Assembly (NCBI RefSeq): GCF_037042905.1
Contig: NC_087253.1
Span: forward strand, 20,420,501-20,484,500
DNA from: Lytechinus pictus
Lineage: Eukaryota; Echinodermata; Echinoidea; Temnopleuroida; Toxopneustidae
DNA length: 64,000 nucleotides
Direction of reading: 5' to 3'
Shown here: positions 32,291-43,618 of the stretch, piece after piece
How the letters are laid out: each line of letters opens with the position of its first letter
Numbering within the stretch: position 1 is the stretch's first letter
Notes under the pieces: generated by a model
What the model saw: only the letters and a program-made list of their open reading frames with translations
Told to the model about the DNA's origin: nothing
The model's database searches: none
Position numbers and translations under genes: made by a program

Positions 32291-33586
32291 AATTCCTTCA
32301 AACAAATGTCGGCTATAATTGCCATTGTGATTTCAATAATCGCTCAACGACGTATAGTTCCTTCTGCCCCTATGCATCCTCCTCCGGTGCCTTTGATTCA
32401 TTGTAATAGTAGTATTCATGATGGTAGGCGAATTGACGTTCTCTGCAACAGCATTAACAATCTTATTAGGAGGCAAAGCGACGGTCTTTACAACTACATT
32501 AACAATCTTTCCAAGGCCTAGCTCATCCACTCGAACATTTCTCTTAAAACAGACACCTTTCCCCTTCTTGCTTGATTTCATCGGCTGCTCGTAGTCGGGA
32601 TCTTCTTGCTCAAAGACCTCTCTTACCTCTTCACATAGAGTGTCATGTGCAGCCAACGTATCCATATCTATCGGTGCCTTCGTTCTATTGGTTACCATCT
32701 CAGCAGTGGTCGTCAACTGACTGATGTGCTTCTGAGCCGATGTCTTCATGCTTTCCAATTCTTTCTTTACTCCTTCAGTAGTTTCCTTGACTTCTCTTAG
32801 TAGACTTTCTCTCTTCCCTGTCAACTGCCGGACTGCATCATCATATGCTTCGTTGATGTCCCTTGTGCACTGTTTTTCAGTATTGTCAACACTCTTCATC
32901 TCTTCATCCATGAAATCAATGTACTTCTGAAAACATGATCGTTTCTTGTTCACATTTGATTTAAGTTTTTTGATATCCTTCATGTGTTTGTCTTCATAAG
33001 CTGCTCCCTCGATGACCTTGTGTCCTTCTCCCGTATGTTCCATAACAACACACCTGAAGCATGTGAATCTCCTGCAGCTGGAACAGAAGCAACCCTCATC
33101 TTCTATTGGATGTTTCCTACATTTCCGGTATTTACGGACTGAAACCTTTCCTGATAAGATCTCACTCATGGCAATGACGTCATGGCCGATGAAGCCTTCC
33201 CACTGAGAGTGCTTATTAAGACAAGATGTGCAGAGATACCTGCCACAGTCTTGGCAGTAGACATCAGCATGGGGCTTGTCATTGGATTGACAATTTGTGC
33301 AAATCTGAGGATGGCCCTCCATGTCATCTATCAGACTCTTCAAAGCAATATTTACCTGTAGTTTGCCGACATCTTGGTTTGGGACCTGCGTGACAGCTCT
33401 GCAGACAGGGCATCGGATCTGGGAGTTACCGTGACACCTTAATAGGTTGTCCAGGCAAGTCTTGCAGAAAGTGTGAGAACAAGACAGGATCTTGGGATCG
33501 GTGAATGTAGAAAGACACACTGGACACTCTGTACTTTGGGAGATGACAGTCTTTAATGCTTCAGCCATGATTAGATTTTTATGAGA

Positions 33587-33682
33587 CTAAAAAAAAATTA
33601 CGAAACACAATGAAAAATAATTACAAAACACAATTAAAAATAGAATACATGTATGGACCATAGAATCTGTCATTTGACTTAC
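33587..33682 (-). other. T2 5'-leader intron (96 nt)
   Basis: Donor CAGTGAT|GTAAGTCAA at 33682 and acceptor TTTTTTTTAG ending at 33587, 18 nt before the ATG. Equivalent to the introns of the other four loci. Confidence 0.7.
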
Positions 33683-33714
33683 ATCACTGAGTAATAAAAG
33701 GATCGCCTGGGGTT

Positions 33715-34430
33715 TTGGAATAGGGGAAGGAGGGGGAGGAGCAAGGGGAAATTGGGAATGATAAATGGAGGGGGAGAGGAGAAAGGGGAATAGGAAAAGG
33801 AGCTTGGGATGATGGGAATTAATTGCAAAGGTGAAAGGAAAGGAATGAAAAGAGAAGAGAAGTAGGAATAATATTGCTTTTTAAAAAGTATGTATTTTTA
33901 TTGGTTTATTTCCAATTAGTCTAATGCCATTTCGTCCAATTACAAACTAGTTTACTATCATTTGGTCTAGCATAAGTTAGTCCACTATCCACATTGTCTA
34001 ATTGCTATTCCTTTCAATCACCAAGTTATATAATAACCAGTTGGTCCAATAGCCATTAAGTCCACCATCTGATCTAACTGGACTTAGTGTTAATTGGACA
34101 AAATGAATAAAAATAAAATGGATATTAGACCAACTGGTTGTGTGACGAAATTGTAATAGACGAACTTGTGATTAAACGAGGTGATGATTGGACCAATTGG
34201 TTGTTAGACGAAAAATTGATTGACGGAATGGCATTAGACTAAATTAAGGTAGACCATGTGGTGAGTGGAAGAGTTGGCATTAGACGAATCGGCAATTTAC
34301 CTTTTCATTTTCCCCATTACTTCCGGGTTGGAAAATAAGTCTGATCACCCCTAAACACGGATTTTTATAGAATTTAACTGTTTCGATCCTGTCTGTTCAT
34401 AGATAGTGGTGTTACAATATTCTCACTGGT
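33715..34430. repeat. Truncated TRIM 5' flank (purine tract plus TTGGTCTAA/TTAGACGAA repeats)
   Basis: Matches 36557-37345 and 62945-63690. A purine-rich tract (33720-33880) is followed by inverted words such as TTAGTCTAATGCCATTTCGT and GGAATGGCATTAGACTAAAT, giving a foldback structure. The match ends abruptly at about 34470, where the T3 coding end begins, so the promoter block present 5' of T3 and T5 is missing. Confidence 0.8.
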
Positions 34431-34432
34431 AA

Positions 34433-36442
34433 TTATTGCTTTATTATTAAAGAAAAAGGGCAATCCAATAATATAGAATAGAATATATAGAGTCTATCCG
34501 GAGTGCAGAAAGCGATCTCTCCTGATCGGTACTGCTGGAGGTAATACCAATTCATGTCAGGCTTCTCAATCTTGAGATCATTAACAAGGTTTCGGATGTG
34601 CCTTAGTTCGTTTGTATACTCGTCAATGCTCACCAAACCTTTATCATGCTTCATCTTGGCTATCAGGATTGTATTCCACTGAGATACAGCAGCGTAATGG
34701 TTGCTACCCGGTATCTTTAATTCATGTTGTACAGCACCCTGTTTGTCTATCAATCTGATAACATACCCTGATGAAATGATCAGAGATCCATGGTAGCTAG
34801 TGATTTGATGTGCTATGTACCCGTTGCATGGTATCTCCCTGATTGCTTGCCCACCTGTTGTTGAAAATACCTGGATCTTCATGGCTTTCCTGTAGCTTAC
34901 ATAGATCAGATCATCACCATCAACAGTGAGACTAGGAATCCCACCTTCATCTCGACTTAGAGTCTTAAACATCACATTCAATTTTGTGTACTCTGGTGTG
35001 TATAATCTGATGTTGTTTGAAGTATCAATCACAACACGTCGACCATCAGAGAGGAACCCTAGCCCAAAAATCTTAACATCCTTCAGAACTGTTTGCTGAA
35101 GCTTACCATCAGAGGAGATGATGGAGATGCCACCTGTACTATGTACTACTGCCATCCTACCGTCTTGTGTACTAACCATGAAATTCATGCTATTCTTATC
35201 TGGCAAAGCAACGTTCTTCACATTATCAATATTATAAGTAGGCAAACCGACGTACTTTTCAGCTGTGTCCAGGTTAACAATCCTACCAAGGCCAACTAAA
35301 CAAAAACTAACTACTATTATTATAATCATTACATGAATAATCCTACTAAGGCCTAGCTCATATTTTCCAACTTCATTAACAATTTTGCCAAGGCCTAGCT
35401 CATTCTTTCCAATGTTTCTCTTAAATACACTTTTCCCCTTCTTGCTTGATTTTCTCGGCTGCTTGTAGTCAGGATCATCTTGATCCAACACCTCTCGTAA
35501 CTCTTCACACAGAGTGTCGTGTACAGCCAGAGTATCCATATCTAACGGTGTCTTCGTTCTTTTCGTTACCATGTCAGCAATGATCGTCAACTGATTGATG
35601 TGCTCCTGGGCCGTGGTCTTCATACTTTCCAGTTCTGTCTCTACTCCTTCAGTCGATTCCTTGACTTCTCTCTGTAGGCTTTCTCTCCTGTCTGTCAACT
35701 GCCGGACTGCTTCATCGTATGCTTTTTTTATGTCCTTGGTACACCGTTTCTTAGCATTGTCAGCACTCTTCCATTCTTCATCTATGAAATCAATGTACTT
35801 CTGAAAGCATGATCTTTTCTTGTCCACCTTTGATTTTAGATCTTCGATGTTCTTCATGTATTTGTCCTCATAAGCAGCTCCCTCGATGACCGTGTGTCCT
35901 TCTCTCGTATGTTCCATAACAATACATCTGAAGCATGTGAATCTCCTGCAGGTGGAACAGAAGTAATCCTCATCTTTTTTCGGGTGTTTCCTGCATTTGC
36001 GGTATCTACGTACAGGCACCTTGCCTGATGAGATATCGCTCATGGCAATGACGTCATGGCCGATGGAGCCTTCCAACTGATAGTGCTTATTAAGACAAGA
36101 TGTGCAAAGATACTTGCCGCATTCTTGGCAGTAGACATCAGCATGGGGCTTGTCATCTGATTTGCAATTTGTGCAAATCTGAGGTTGGCCCTTCATATCA
36201 TCTATCAGACTCTTCAAAGCAATATTTACCTGTAGTTTGCCAACATCTTGGTGTGGGACCTGCGTTACAGCTCTACAGACAGGACACCGGATCTGGGAGT
36301 TACCGCGGCATTCTAAGAGGTTGTCCAGGCACGCATTGCAGAACGTATGGGAACAAGACAGGATCTTGGGATCGGTGAAGGTAGAAAGACACACTGGACA
36401 CTCTGTACTCTGGGAGATGACAGTCTTTAATGCTTCAGCCAT
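34433..36442 (-). CDS. TRIM E3 ubiquitin ligase T3, with predicted transmembrane segment
   Basis: 669 residues from the ATG in ACCATGG (36440-36442). RING with C15, C18, C30, H32, C35, C38, C53 and C56, two B-boxes (about 90-184) and a coiled coil (about 195-330). Next come tandem ELGLGKIVN-like units, a hydrophobic stretch at about residues 368-390 (VMIIIIVVSFCLVGLG) and the NHL-like propeller. If the helix spans a membrane, RING and propeller would lie on opposite sides unless it is a hairpin or peripheral; topology is unknown. The last 15 residues after LYIFY are not TRIM-derived: the frame runs through a duplication junction into T2 5'-flank DNA. Otherwise the gene is intact and has its own promoter-like region. 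Confidence 0.9.
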   Translation of the reverse strand: MAEALKTVISQSTECPVCLSTFTDPKILSCSHTFCNACLDNLLECRGNSQIRCPVCRAVTQVPHQDVGKLQVNIALKSLIDDMKGQPQICTNCKSDDKPHADVYCQECGKYLCTSCLNKHYQLEGSIGHDVIAMSDISSGKVPVRRYRKCRKHPKKDEDYFCSTCRRFTCFRCIVMEHTREGHTVIEGAAYEDKYMKNIEDLKSKVDKKRSCFQKYIDFIDEEWKSADNAKKRCTKDIKKAYDEAVRQLTDRRESLQREVKESTEGVETELESMKTTAQEHINQLTIIADMVTKRTKTPLDMDTLAVHDTLCEELREVLDQDDPDYKQPRKSSKKGKSVFKRNIGKNELGLGKIVNEVGKYELGLSRIIHVMIIIIVVSFCLVGLGRIVNLDTAEKYVGLPTYNIDNVKNVALPDKNSMNFMVSTQDGRMAVVHSTGGISIISSDGKLQQTVLKDVKIFGLGFLSDGRRVVIDTSNNIRLYTPEYTKLNVMFKTLSRDEGGIPSLTVDGDDLIYVSYRKAMKIQVFSTTGGQAIREIPCNGYIAHQITSYHGSLIISSGYVIRLIDKQGAVQHELKIPGSNHYAAVSQWNTILIAKMKHDKGLVSIDEYTNELRHIRNLVNDLKIEKPDMNWYYLQQYRSGEIAFCTPDRLYIFYSILLDCPFSLIIKQ

Positions 36443-36460
36443 GGTTAGATTTTTATAAGA

Positions 36461-36536
36461 CTGAAAAATAATTATTACAGAACACAATGAAAAATGATAA
36501 ACACGTAAGGACCATAGAATCTGTCATTTGACTTAC
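36461..36536 (-). other. T3 5'-leader intron (76 nt)
   Basis: Donor CAGTGAT|GTAAGTCAA at 36536 and acceptor TTATTTTTCAG ending at 36461. An upstream acceptor candidate, CTATTCCAAAATCCCAG, lies just beyond the donor and would define a small second leader exon joined to the promoter-proximal one. Confidence 0.75.
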
Positions 36537-36556
36537 ATCACTGAGTAATAAAATGA

Positions 36557-37440
36557 TCACCTGGGATTTTGGAATAGGGAAAGGAGGGGGAGGAGCAAGG
36601 GGAAATTGGGAATGATAAAAGGAGGGGGAGAGGAGAAAGGGGAATAGGAAAAGGAGCTTGGGATGATGGGAATTAATTGCGAAGGTGAAAGGAAAGAAAG
36701 AAAAGAGAAGAAGAGAAATAGGAATAATATTGCTTTAAAAAAAAGTATGTAATTTAATTGGTTTATTTCCAATTAGTCTAATGTCCTTTCGTCTAATTTC
36801 CAAAATCGTTTACTATCATTTGGTCTAACATAAGTTAGTCCACTATCCACATTGTCTAATTGCAATTCATTTCAATCACCAAGTTATATAATAACCAGTT
36901 GGTCCAATAGCCATTAAGTCCACCATCTGATCTAACTGGACTTAGTGTTAATTGGACAAAATGAATAAAAATAAAATGGATTTTAGACCAACTGGTTGTG
37001 TGACGAAATGGTAATAGACGATCTTGTGATTAAACGAGGTGATGATTGGACCAATTGGTTGTTAGACGAAAAATTGATTGACGGAATGGCATTAGACTAA
37101 ATTAAGGTAGACCATGTGATGAGTGAAAGAATTGGCATTAGACGAATCGGCAATTTACCTTCTCATTTTCCCCCATTACTTCCGGGTTTAAAATAAGTAT
37201 GATCACCCCTAAACACCGATTTTTATGGAATTTATTTGTTTCGATCCTGTCTGTTCATAGATAGGAATATTACAATTTTCTCACTGGTAATATTTGCGTT
37301 ATTATTAAAGAAAAAGGACAATCCAATAATATTGAAGATACAATCATTAAACAAGCCATATCAATCAGAGTGTGATTTCAAATTCGACACGTTTCTGATA
37401 GATATGGTATTTCAATATGTAAAATAGATACAGAATATCA
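36557..37440. repeat. T3 5' flank: purine tract and TTGGTCTAA/TTAGACGAA foldback
   Basis: Same composition as 33715-34430 and 62945-63780. It is the complete version, continuing into the promoter block at 37468. Confidence 0.8.
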
Positions 37441-37467
37441 ATTGAAAATACATGAATTATTCAATAT

Positions 37468-37674
37468 ACTTACCCCAATCTGCTAATGTCCATAAAAAAC
37501 GACGTTTCTCAGTTTGATCAAAGCAATAATATTATACGGGGTCTAGTAGTAGCAGTATTAGATATTTTGGCTACATCAATTAATAATGATGGTGCATACT
37601 GAATGTGTGCAAATTTACAGTTGTTTACGAATTCTAGTTCAATATCAAACTATTTTTAGTGATTGGGAATTCCC
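37468..37674 (-). promoter_or_regulatory. Candidate T3 promoter: kappaB palindrome, TATA-like motif, leader donor
   Basis: Minus strand: GGGAATTCCC at 37665-37674, then CCCCGTATAATATTATTGC (TATA-like at 37536-37531, about 129 bp downstream), then a donor GATTGGG|GTAAGTATA at 37473-37468. A first exon of roughly 30 nt is predicted from about 37506 to 37474. The order and spacing match T1 and T4. Confidence 0.55.
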
Positions 37675-37799
37675 AGTAACCTTTGACATGTTTCAATTGT
37701 GCATTCATGTACTTCAATTCAGCGTAACGGTTGTTTGATGGTGTGGTTTTTGTTTACCTGATTGAAAATAATCGGAATGTTTGTAGTATATTATTTACT

Positions 37800-38450
37800 T
37801 GTTTAGAGAAAAAAAGAAAAGAACGAAAAAAAGATAGAGAAAGAAGAAAGTAAAGAAATAACGAAAGAAATAGTAGGAAGGAAAGTAGGAAATAATGAAA
37901 TAAGTGGTAGGACTGAAAAGGGAACATAAGAAGAAAGGAAGGAAGAAAGAAAGGAAATTTTAAAAAAAAAAGAGAAATAAAGAAACAAAGAAAGAAAAAA
38001 AAGAAAGAAAGAAAAAAAAGAAAGAAAGAGTAAAAAAGGAAAGAATGAAAGAAAGGAACAAAGGAAGAAATAAAGAAATAAAGAAAGAAAAAAAAATAGA
38101 ATGAAAGACAGACAGAAAGGAGCAAAGAAAGAAAGGAATAATAAAGAGAAGATGCAAAGAAAATGAAAAAACTGGAACAATTAGAAGATGAAAGAAGAAG
38201 AAACAGAGTCGACATTGATAAGAAAAAGAGGGTGGGAAAAAAAGAATGAAATAAAAAAAAAACGTGAAGAGAAAGGAACAAAAGATCAAAGTAAGACAAA
38301 CATGATAGTACAAAAAGGGGAAAGTGAGAGATAAAAGGAGACAAGAGGAAAACAATGGGCAAAAAGGAGGAGGAAATATAAGAAAGGAGAAAAATAGAAG
38401 AAGAAAAGAAAAGAGAAATGAAAAAGCAGAAATTAATCTTATTTGGCTGG
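37800..38450. repeat. Purine-rich (GAAA)n-type tract
   Basis: About 650 bp of GAAA/GGAA/AAAG on the plus strand. The very long minus-strand frames are Phe/Ser/Leu low-complexity translations and not genes. Confidence 0.92.
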
Positions 38451-38506
38451 AGGCAATAAAGCTGAAAATCCTGATTTGACATTTTGTCTTTTCAAGATGG
38501 AATTAA

Positions 38507-39197
38507 CAGGGACGGATCCCAATAATTTTTAAAGCGGGGGGGGGGGGGAGGGCGTAACAGGCACCATAGGTACGTCCTGCCGGGGGATCTAGCTGGGGCC
38601 CTCCCCAAGACAATTTTGTTAAAATTAAACCCCTTATCGTACGCGATTTCAGCGTTCTGAGATCATTCACTCTATGTCAAAAATAATCGATTTCATAAGG
38701 AAAAGGGCGTTATGATGACCTAAAGTTGACGCTAGGGGCTTGATGACTGAAATAGAAAAGACAGATTGTGGTACGCATTATACAATGTAAATATGGTAGA
38801 GTAGGCGTGACTAACCAAGTCTTCTTCTTTACATTCATGCATGCTGTCAATCAATGAAATATTCAAATGTAATAAATCCAATATAGTCATGTCATATACA
38901 TGTATAATGTCACTAATTCTTAAAAAAAAACACGTTTTTAGTGATGAGTAAGTTGTGTTTTTTGTCCGGTAGCGTGGTTTGCGTTCATATGAACAAATGG
39001 AAAGCGGTGCCATTGCAAGTATAGGCCTGTGGGGTCGGGCCGGACGTTACGAGGTCGTAAATTAAACATGGGTATGTACCTCATTCCTTCTGTTTTAAAC
39101 ATTTCTCTCTACTTAAAAAGGACACCTTTTTTCTGTAGGTTGCCCCCAAATAGGGGGCCGGGGCCGACTGGGCCCCTTCCCCTTGGATCCGCCCCTG
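38507..39197. mobile_element. hAT-like MITE with CAGGGRCGGATCC ends
   Basis: 691 bp bounded by CAGGGACGGATCC and GGATCCGCCCCTG, which are inverted with one mismatch. A G tract lies just inside the left end and a GGGGGCCGGGGCC stretch near the right. I could not see a clean 8-bp target duplication, so the limits are less sure. No coding frame supported. Confidence 0.55.
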
Positions 39198-40140
39198 ATC
39201 AACTGATGACTACATCATTCTTCAAAGTTCTTAAAGGGGTGATACTCCAGGATTAAAATACGACGATTGGAACAAAATAATAAGGGAAGTTTAGACAAAG
39301 AACATACTGGAAATCTCGTCAAAAGCGCACGAGGAAATACAACGTTATGACATTTTAAATGTTGCAGTATTTCGGTGAAACAGTTTTTTTTTTATACATG
39401 TCGTCTTGTGCATTGATCAAGCCGATTATATCATCTTTCCGCTTTTGTGTATTTTTTTCAATGTATAAAATCTTTATTTTTTAATCCAAGAATGTTAAGA
39501 ATGGGATTGATTTCTGATTTTGGCTTATTTTGTAAGATAGTCAGGGTGGAAGTAGTAAGGATAGTAAGTGGATAGAGATAGAGGAGTAACAAACAAAGAG
39601 AAAACAAAGAAAAGACCGAGGAGGGAAAGATGAATAGGAGGGAAGAGGTAAAACAGAAAGGGATTAAGTAGAAAAGGAGAAAATGAGTGAGAAAAAAGCA
39701 AGAAACAGAAACTTAAAAGAGAGAGAGAGAGAGAGAGAGATGATAAAAGAAGAAAAGGAGGTAAACAAAATGAAGCAAATCAAACTGTATTTGTAAGGAG
39801 AAATGCCATTGGACATGTTGGATTGGAAAAAGACGAGATAGCATATGAGGCGTTCCTCCTCCCTGGCGCACCTGATTGGGCATTCTTGCAATTAAATCGC
39901 AGACGCTTTATATAACACAGGGAATCTTTTGACCATAGCTCTTCATAACAAAACAACCTTTGTCGAAAATTGGTGAATCGAATCAGTAGTGTCGTCCTGG
40001 ATTCTTTAAAGGCAAACGACACATTAGTTATATTTCGTCCGGTCCCAGTCTTAGGACGATGTAGGCCTACTATCACGGTCCACGAACTTTCGACAATGAC
40101 CTCTAGTATGTCCGATGTAATTTGACAGGCATTTCAATAG
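39198..40140. other. Stretch without recognisable gene
   Basis: AT-rich DNA with a purine tract including a (GA)n run at 39720-39740. Minus-strand frames of 75-98 codons (39664-40076) show no motif and no splice context I can defend. Confidence 0.45.
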
Positions 40141-40646
40141 ATTATCATCGTTGTTTTTTTCTTTACTTCCTTCCTTATTCATTTCCTCACTTCCTTTATT
40201 TCTTCTTCCTTCCTTCCTTCTCTCTTTCCTTCCTACCATCCTTCCTTCCTTTATCTTTTTTCCTTCCTTCCTTCCTTTCTTTACTTCTTTTTTCTTTTTT
40301 CTTTATTTTTTTCTTTCTTTTTTTCCCTCCCTCCTTATTTATTTTCTCTTTTCCTTCTTTCTTTTATTCGATCCTTCCTTCGTTTCTTCCTTCCTTCCTT
40401 CCTTCCTTCCTTCCTTCCTTCCTTCCTTCCTTCCTTCTTCCTTCCTTCCTTTCTTTCTTTCTTTCCTTCCTTCCTTCCTTCCTTCTTTCTTTCTTTCTTT
40501 CCTTTTTACTTCCTTCCTTCCTTTCTTTCTTTCTTTCCCTTCTTTCCTTCCTTCCTTCCTTCCTTCCTTCCTTCCTTCCTTCCTTCCTTCCTTCCTTCCT
40601 TCCTTCCTTCCTTCCCCCCTTCCTTCCTTCCTTCCTTCCTTCCTTC

Positions 40647-40685
<39 letters not shown>

Positions 40686-40700
40686 TCCTTCCATGTCTCT
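40140..40700. repeat. (CCTT)n microsatellite
   Basis: Long pyrimidine tetranucleotide array, purest at 40380-40690. Pro/Ser/Phe/Leu translations in several frames are artefacts. Confidence 0.97.
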
Positions 40701-40759
40701 ACCTTTTTTTCCTAAACAAGTCAATACTAAACTACCGGCACACCAATTTTTCAAAAACA

Positions 40760-43463
40760 CTTCATTGATTTATCAAGTACATAAGAAGAATGTGTTATGT
40801 CCTCATCTAAGGTATTTATTTCATTAAAATCTGAGAAAAAAAAATACAGTTCAATACAACAGTAATAATAACAGCCAAATTAAATAAAATATGGATCTGA
40901 ATTGTGTTTTATAACACATAAGCTTTTTTTCATATTATTACTCTTCCAGATTGCGAAATTTCATTTCATTTATTAAATTTCAAAAATTCACAATATATTT
41001 TGGGGGTTCGTACATCTTAAGAAATAAAACGTAAAGCAAGTTTCTAAAAATTATATATTCAAGAATATCATACACACAGGTTTGGAATTGTCAAATTGGT
41101 GATCGAATCTCTTTTAAATTATTGTAATAATTGATTTATCTTTTAATAAACTGATTCTACGGATAAATTTGTTCTGTAGAGCTCATGTGAGCAGGGTTAT
41201 TAAAAAGTTGAATGTTATTATTCCTAGATTTGTATATCATTGTTCTTGATCATATTTGTGCGAGGATCAAACATTGCATTCATAAGGACCATATCAATGA
41301 ACGTAGTGGGTAGCAACCCTCGGCAGTGTTGCTGCCCTCTACGTTCGTTGGACAATCTCTTCCTTCTCAATGGTAAGACCAATTAAAATCGTTTTCTCTT
41401 CAACCTGGATATTCAGGTTATACTCCACGATTCTTAATAAAAGATAATTTCTGCTAAAATAAGTTTACATGCAGACAATACAACAAATAATGATATACAG
41501 TTTGATTTTTTTTCCGTGTAAATGACAAGTCATATCTAACGGGATCTTCTATCAAATTAAATCCTCTACAAAAGGGAAAATCTGATTTAGAAATTGTAAA
41601 TTGCCGGTAATTGCAGGTAAATTTATTTGTAAACACTAGGCCTATCCATATACGTACTTCTACCAGAAAAACAAAATACATTGTAAGGATTATGATAATT
41701 ATTATTTCTATTTCTGCAAAGATTAGAGTTATACATAGATAAACACTTATATACACTTTTTATATCAATTGTAAACATCTTACCGCCACCATGGTCATTA
41801 CAAGTCAAGCCTTATTTAATAGATATCATAATCTTAATATTATTTCAAAATCTATTTCGATTATTTAAGTTTCATTTGAATTCGTGATTTTTTTTTTAAA
41901 TTGAACTATATACAAAGCAAAATATTAAAAATAAAATAATGGTGTACCTATAAAAAAAAAAACATCAGACTTGTGTGAATGGACCAAATTGACATTATTT
42001 ACATGTAAATCTTAACGCCTATACTATTACTGTACAATTTTTGCGCCATCGTCTGAAATAAAATAGAGTTATTTTTGCGTTTCAAAGTCGACTTATTCCA
42101 AATAATTGCATTATCAAATTGAACTATATACTTTGAAAAGTAGTCGTGTAGTTCAAACCATTTCTGTATCAAATGCAGGTAAATTTATTTGTAAACACTA
42201 GGCCTATCCATATACGTACTTCTACCAGAAAAACAAAATACATTGTAAGGATTATGATAATTATTATTTCTATTTCTGCAAAGATTAGAGTTATACATAG
42301 ATAAACACTTATATACACTTTTTATATCAATTGTAAACATCTTACCGCCACCATGGTCATTACAAGTCAAATATCATATTACATGTACATGAATGGAGAA
42401 TCGCTTGTTTTCTCATAAAATGTCTAATAACATTATGCGTGAAATACAAGAACTAGAAATTTCCCAACATAAGATAAACACAATGAAGATGATGCTTGAT
42501 AATATTAAAGGTCAAAGTAAAAAAATTAAGGTCAATTGACATTGCTTTTATATGCATTTTTATGCCATTTTCTGAAATGCCGGCAATATTTTTCTTTTAG
42601 TGTTTCACATTCAAGTTGTTCAATATAATAGGATTTTGAAATTGAAGTACTTCGCAAAAAATTGAAGAGTGTTGATCAGACCATTTCCATGAAGGTAATA
42701 TTTATATATTTACACATTATAATCATGTCTAGATATAATCATAGCCTAGAATCACGATATATTCCAACTTATGTATAAAAATACAAGTATACGCGCATAA
42801 ACAGTATAGCATCATTTGGTTTGTCATGAAATATTTATCAACATTATGTCTGATATGCAAGTACTAGAATTTCCCCACACAGGATAAACATGATAAAGAT
42901 AATGCTTGTTACATGCAAAGTTGAAAATAAAAAGTTGTAAGGAGCGAAATGCTTTTTATGGGCGAGAAACGAGAAAGAAATGATCCATCAACGGTTTCTT
43001 GTAGTTCTATATAATAGCGGCTTACTTTAAAAGAAAATGGCAACTCAGTGAGAATCCTCTTTAAAAGGGAAAATCCGATGCAGACATTTTAAATTACATT
43101 GTTAAATATCTCATAATGCTGAATATTATGTCAAAATCTATTTCGTTTATTTCCGTTTCATTTGAATTCGTTAATTTTCACAATATTGAAATATATACAG
43201 AACAATAAAAATAATAATAATGGTGTACCTATAAACACATCAGGCTGTGAGGATGATCTAAAATGACATCCCTTAACTCATTACGTCTATACTTTTACTG
43301 TACATTTTTTGTGCCATTGTCTGAAATACAATAAAGTTATTTTTTATTTCATAATCGAGTTATTCCATATAATTGCATTATCATTGCATTGAACTATATA
43401 CTTTAAAAAAGTAGTAGTGTAATTCAAACAATTTCCGCATCAAATACAGTGAAAATTATTTAT
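40760..43463. repeat. TRIM-flank repeat blocks preceding the palindromic element
   Basis: Distal block (40800-41590) followed by degenerate ~455-bp units. A segment of about 200 bp (41614-41815) is repeated without visible change at 42176-42376, including the CTTACCGCCACCATGG core. Repeats resume after the palindrome at 49229, so the whole is one T4 3' flank split by the insertion. No gene supported. Confidence 0.75.
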
Positions 43464-43469
43464 ACACAG
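43464..43469. repeat. Target-site duplication ACACAG, left
   Basis: ACACAG just outside the left terminus, matched at 49223-49228. Flanks joined at one copy resemble the unfilled paralogous unit near 42185-42230. Confidence 0.9.
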
Positions 43470-43499
43470 AGTAGTTATGGGAGAGACCTCATACCTAAT

Positions 43500-43600
43500 T
43501 GACCTTTGACCTTTGACCGCATGACCTTTGACCCCAACTTCCGGTCACTGTTGACCCCGTGACCCCACCTTCCGGTCAATCATGACCTTTGACCTTTGGG
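43500..43600. repeat. TGACCTTTGACC repeats at the left tip (mirror at 49092-49192)
   Basis: TGACCTTTGACC(T/C) occurs at 43500, 43522 and 43583, plus several TTGACCCC and TTCCGGTCA words. The complement, AGGTCAAAGGTCA, is the textbook DR1 nuclear-receptor site. The likeliest role is binding of the element's own replication or transposition protein (inference). Confidence 0.8.
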
Positions 43601-43618
43601 TACGCGGTAAACAGGAAA

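Larger units (their letters stand above)
29957..33568 (-). pseudogene. TRIM pseudogene T2 (split by insertions)
   Basis: Minus-strand remains of a gene like T1, T3 and T5. 33568-32333 keeps RING (same C3HC4 spacing), both B-boxes and coiled coil, then runs into an unrelated Arg/Thr-rich tail of about 35 residues and a stop. Propeller sequence resumes at about 31440-31128 and 30412-29957, the two parts being separated by MITEs at 30413-30572 and 30596-31126. About 850 bp of unassigned DNA (31440-32290) separates the two halves. A TGA replaces an Arg codon six residues before the normal end. The 5' flank is cut off at T3 and lacks the TATA/kappaB block. The 411-residue RBCC part could still be made if transcribed. 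Confidence 0.8.

Noticed and set aside
37754-38482. 242-codon minus-strand frame
   Set aside because: Phe/Ser/Leu translation of a purine tract.
40122-40768. Two overlapping ~200-codon plus-strand frames
   Set aside because: Translations of the CCTT microsatellite.
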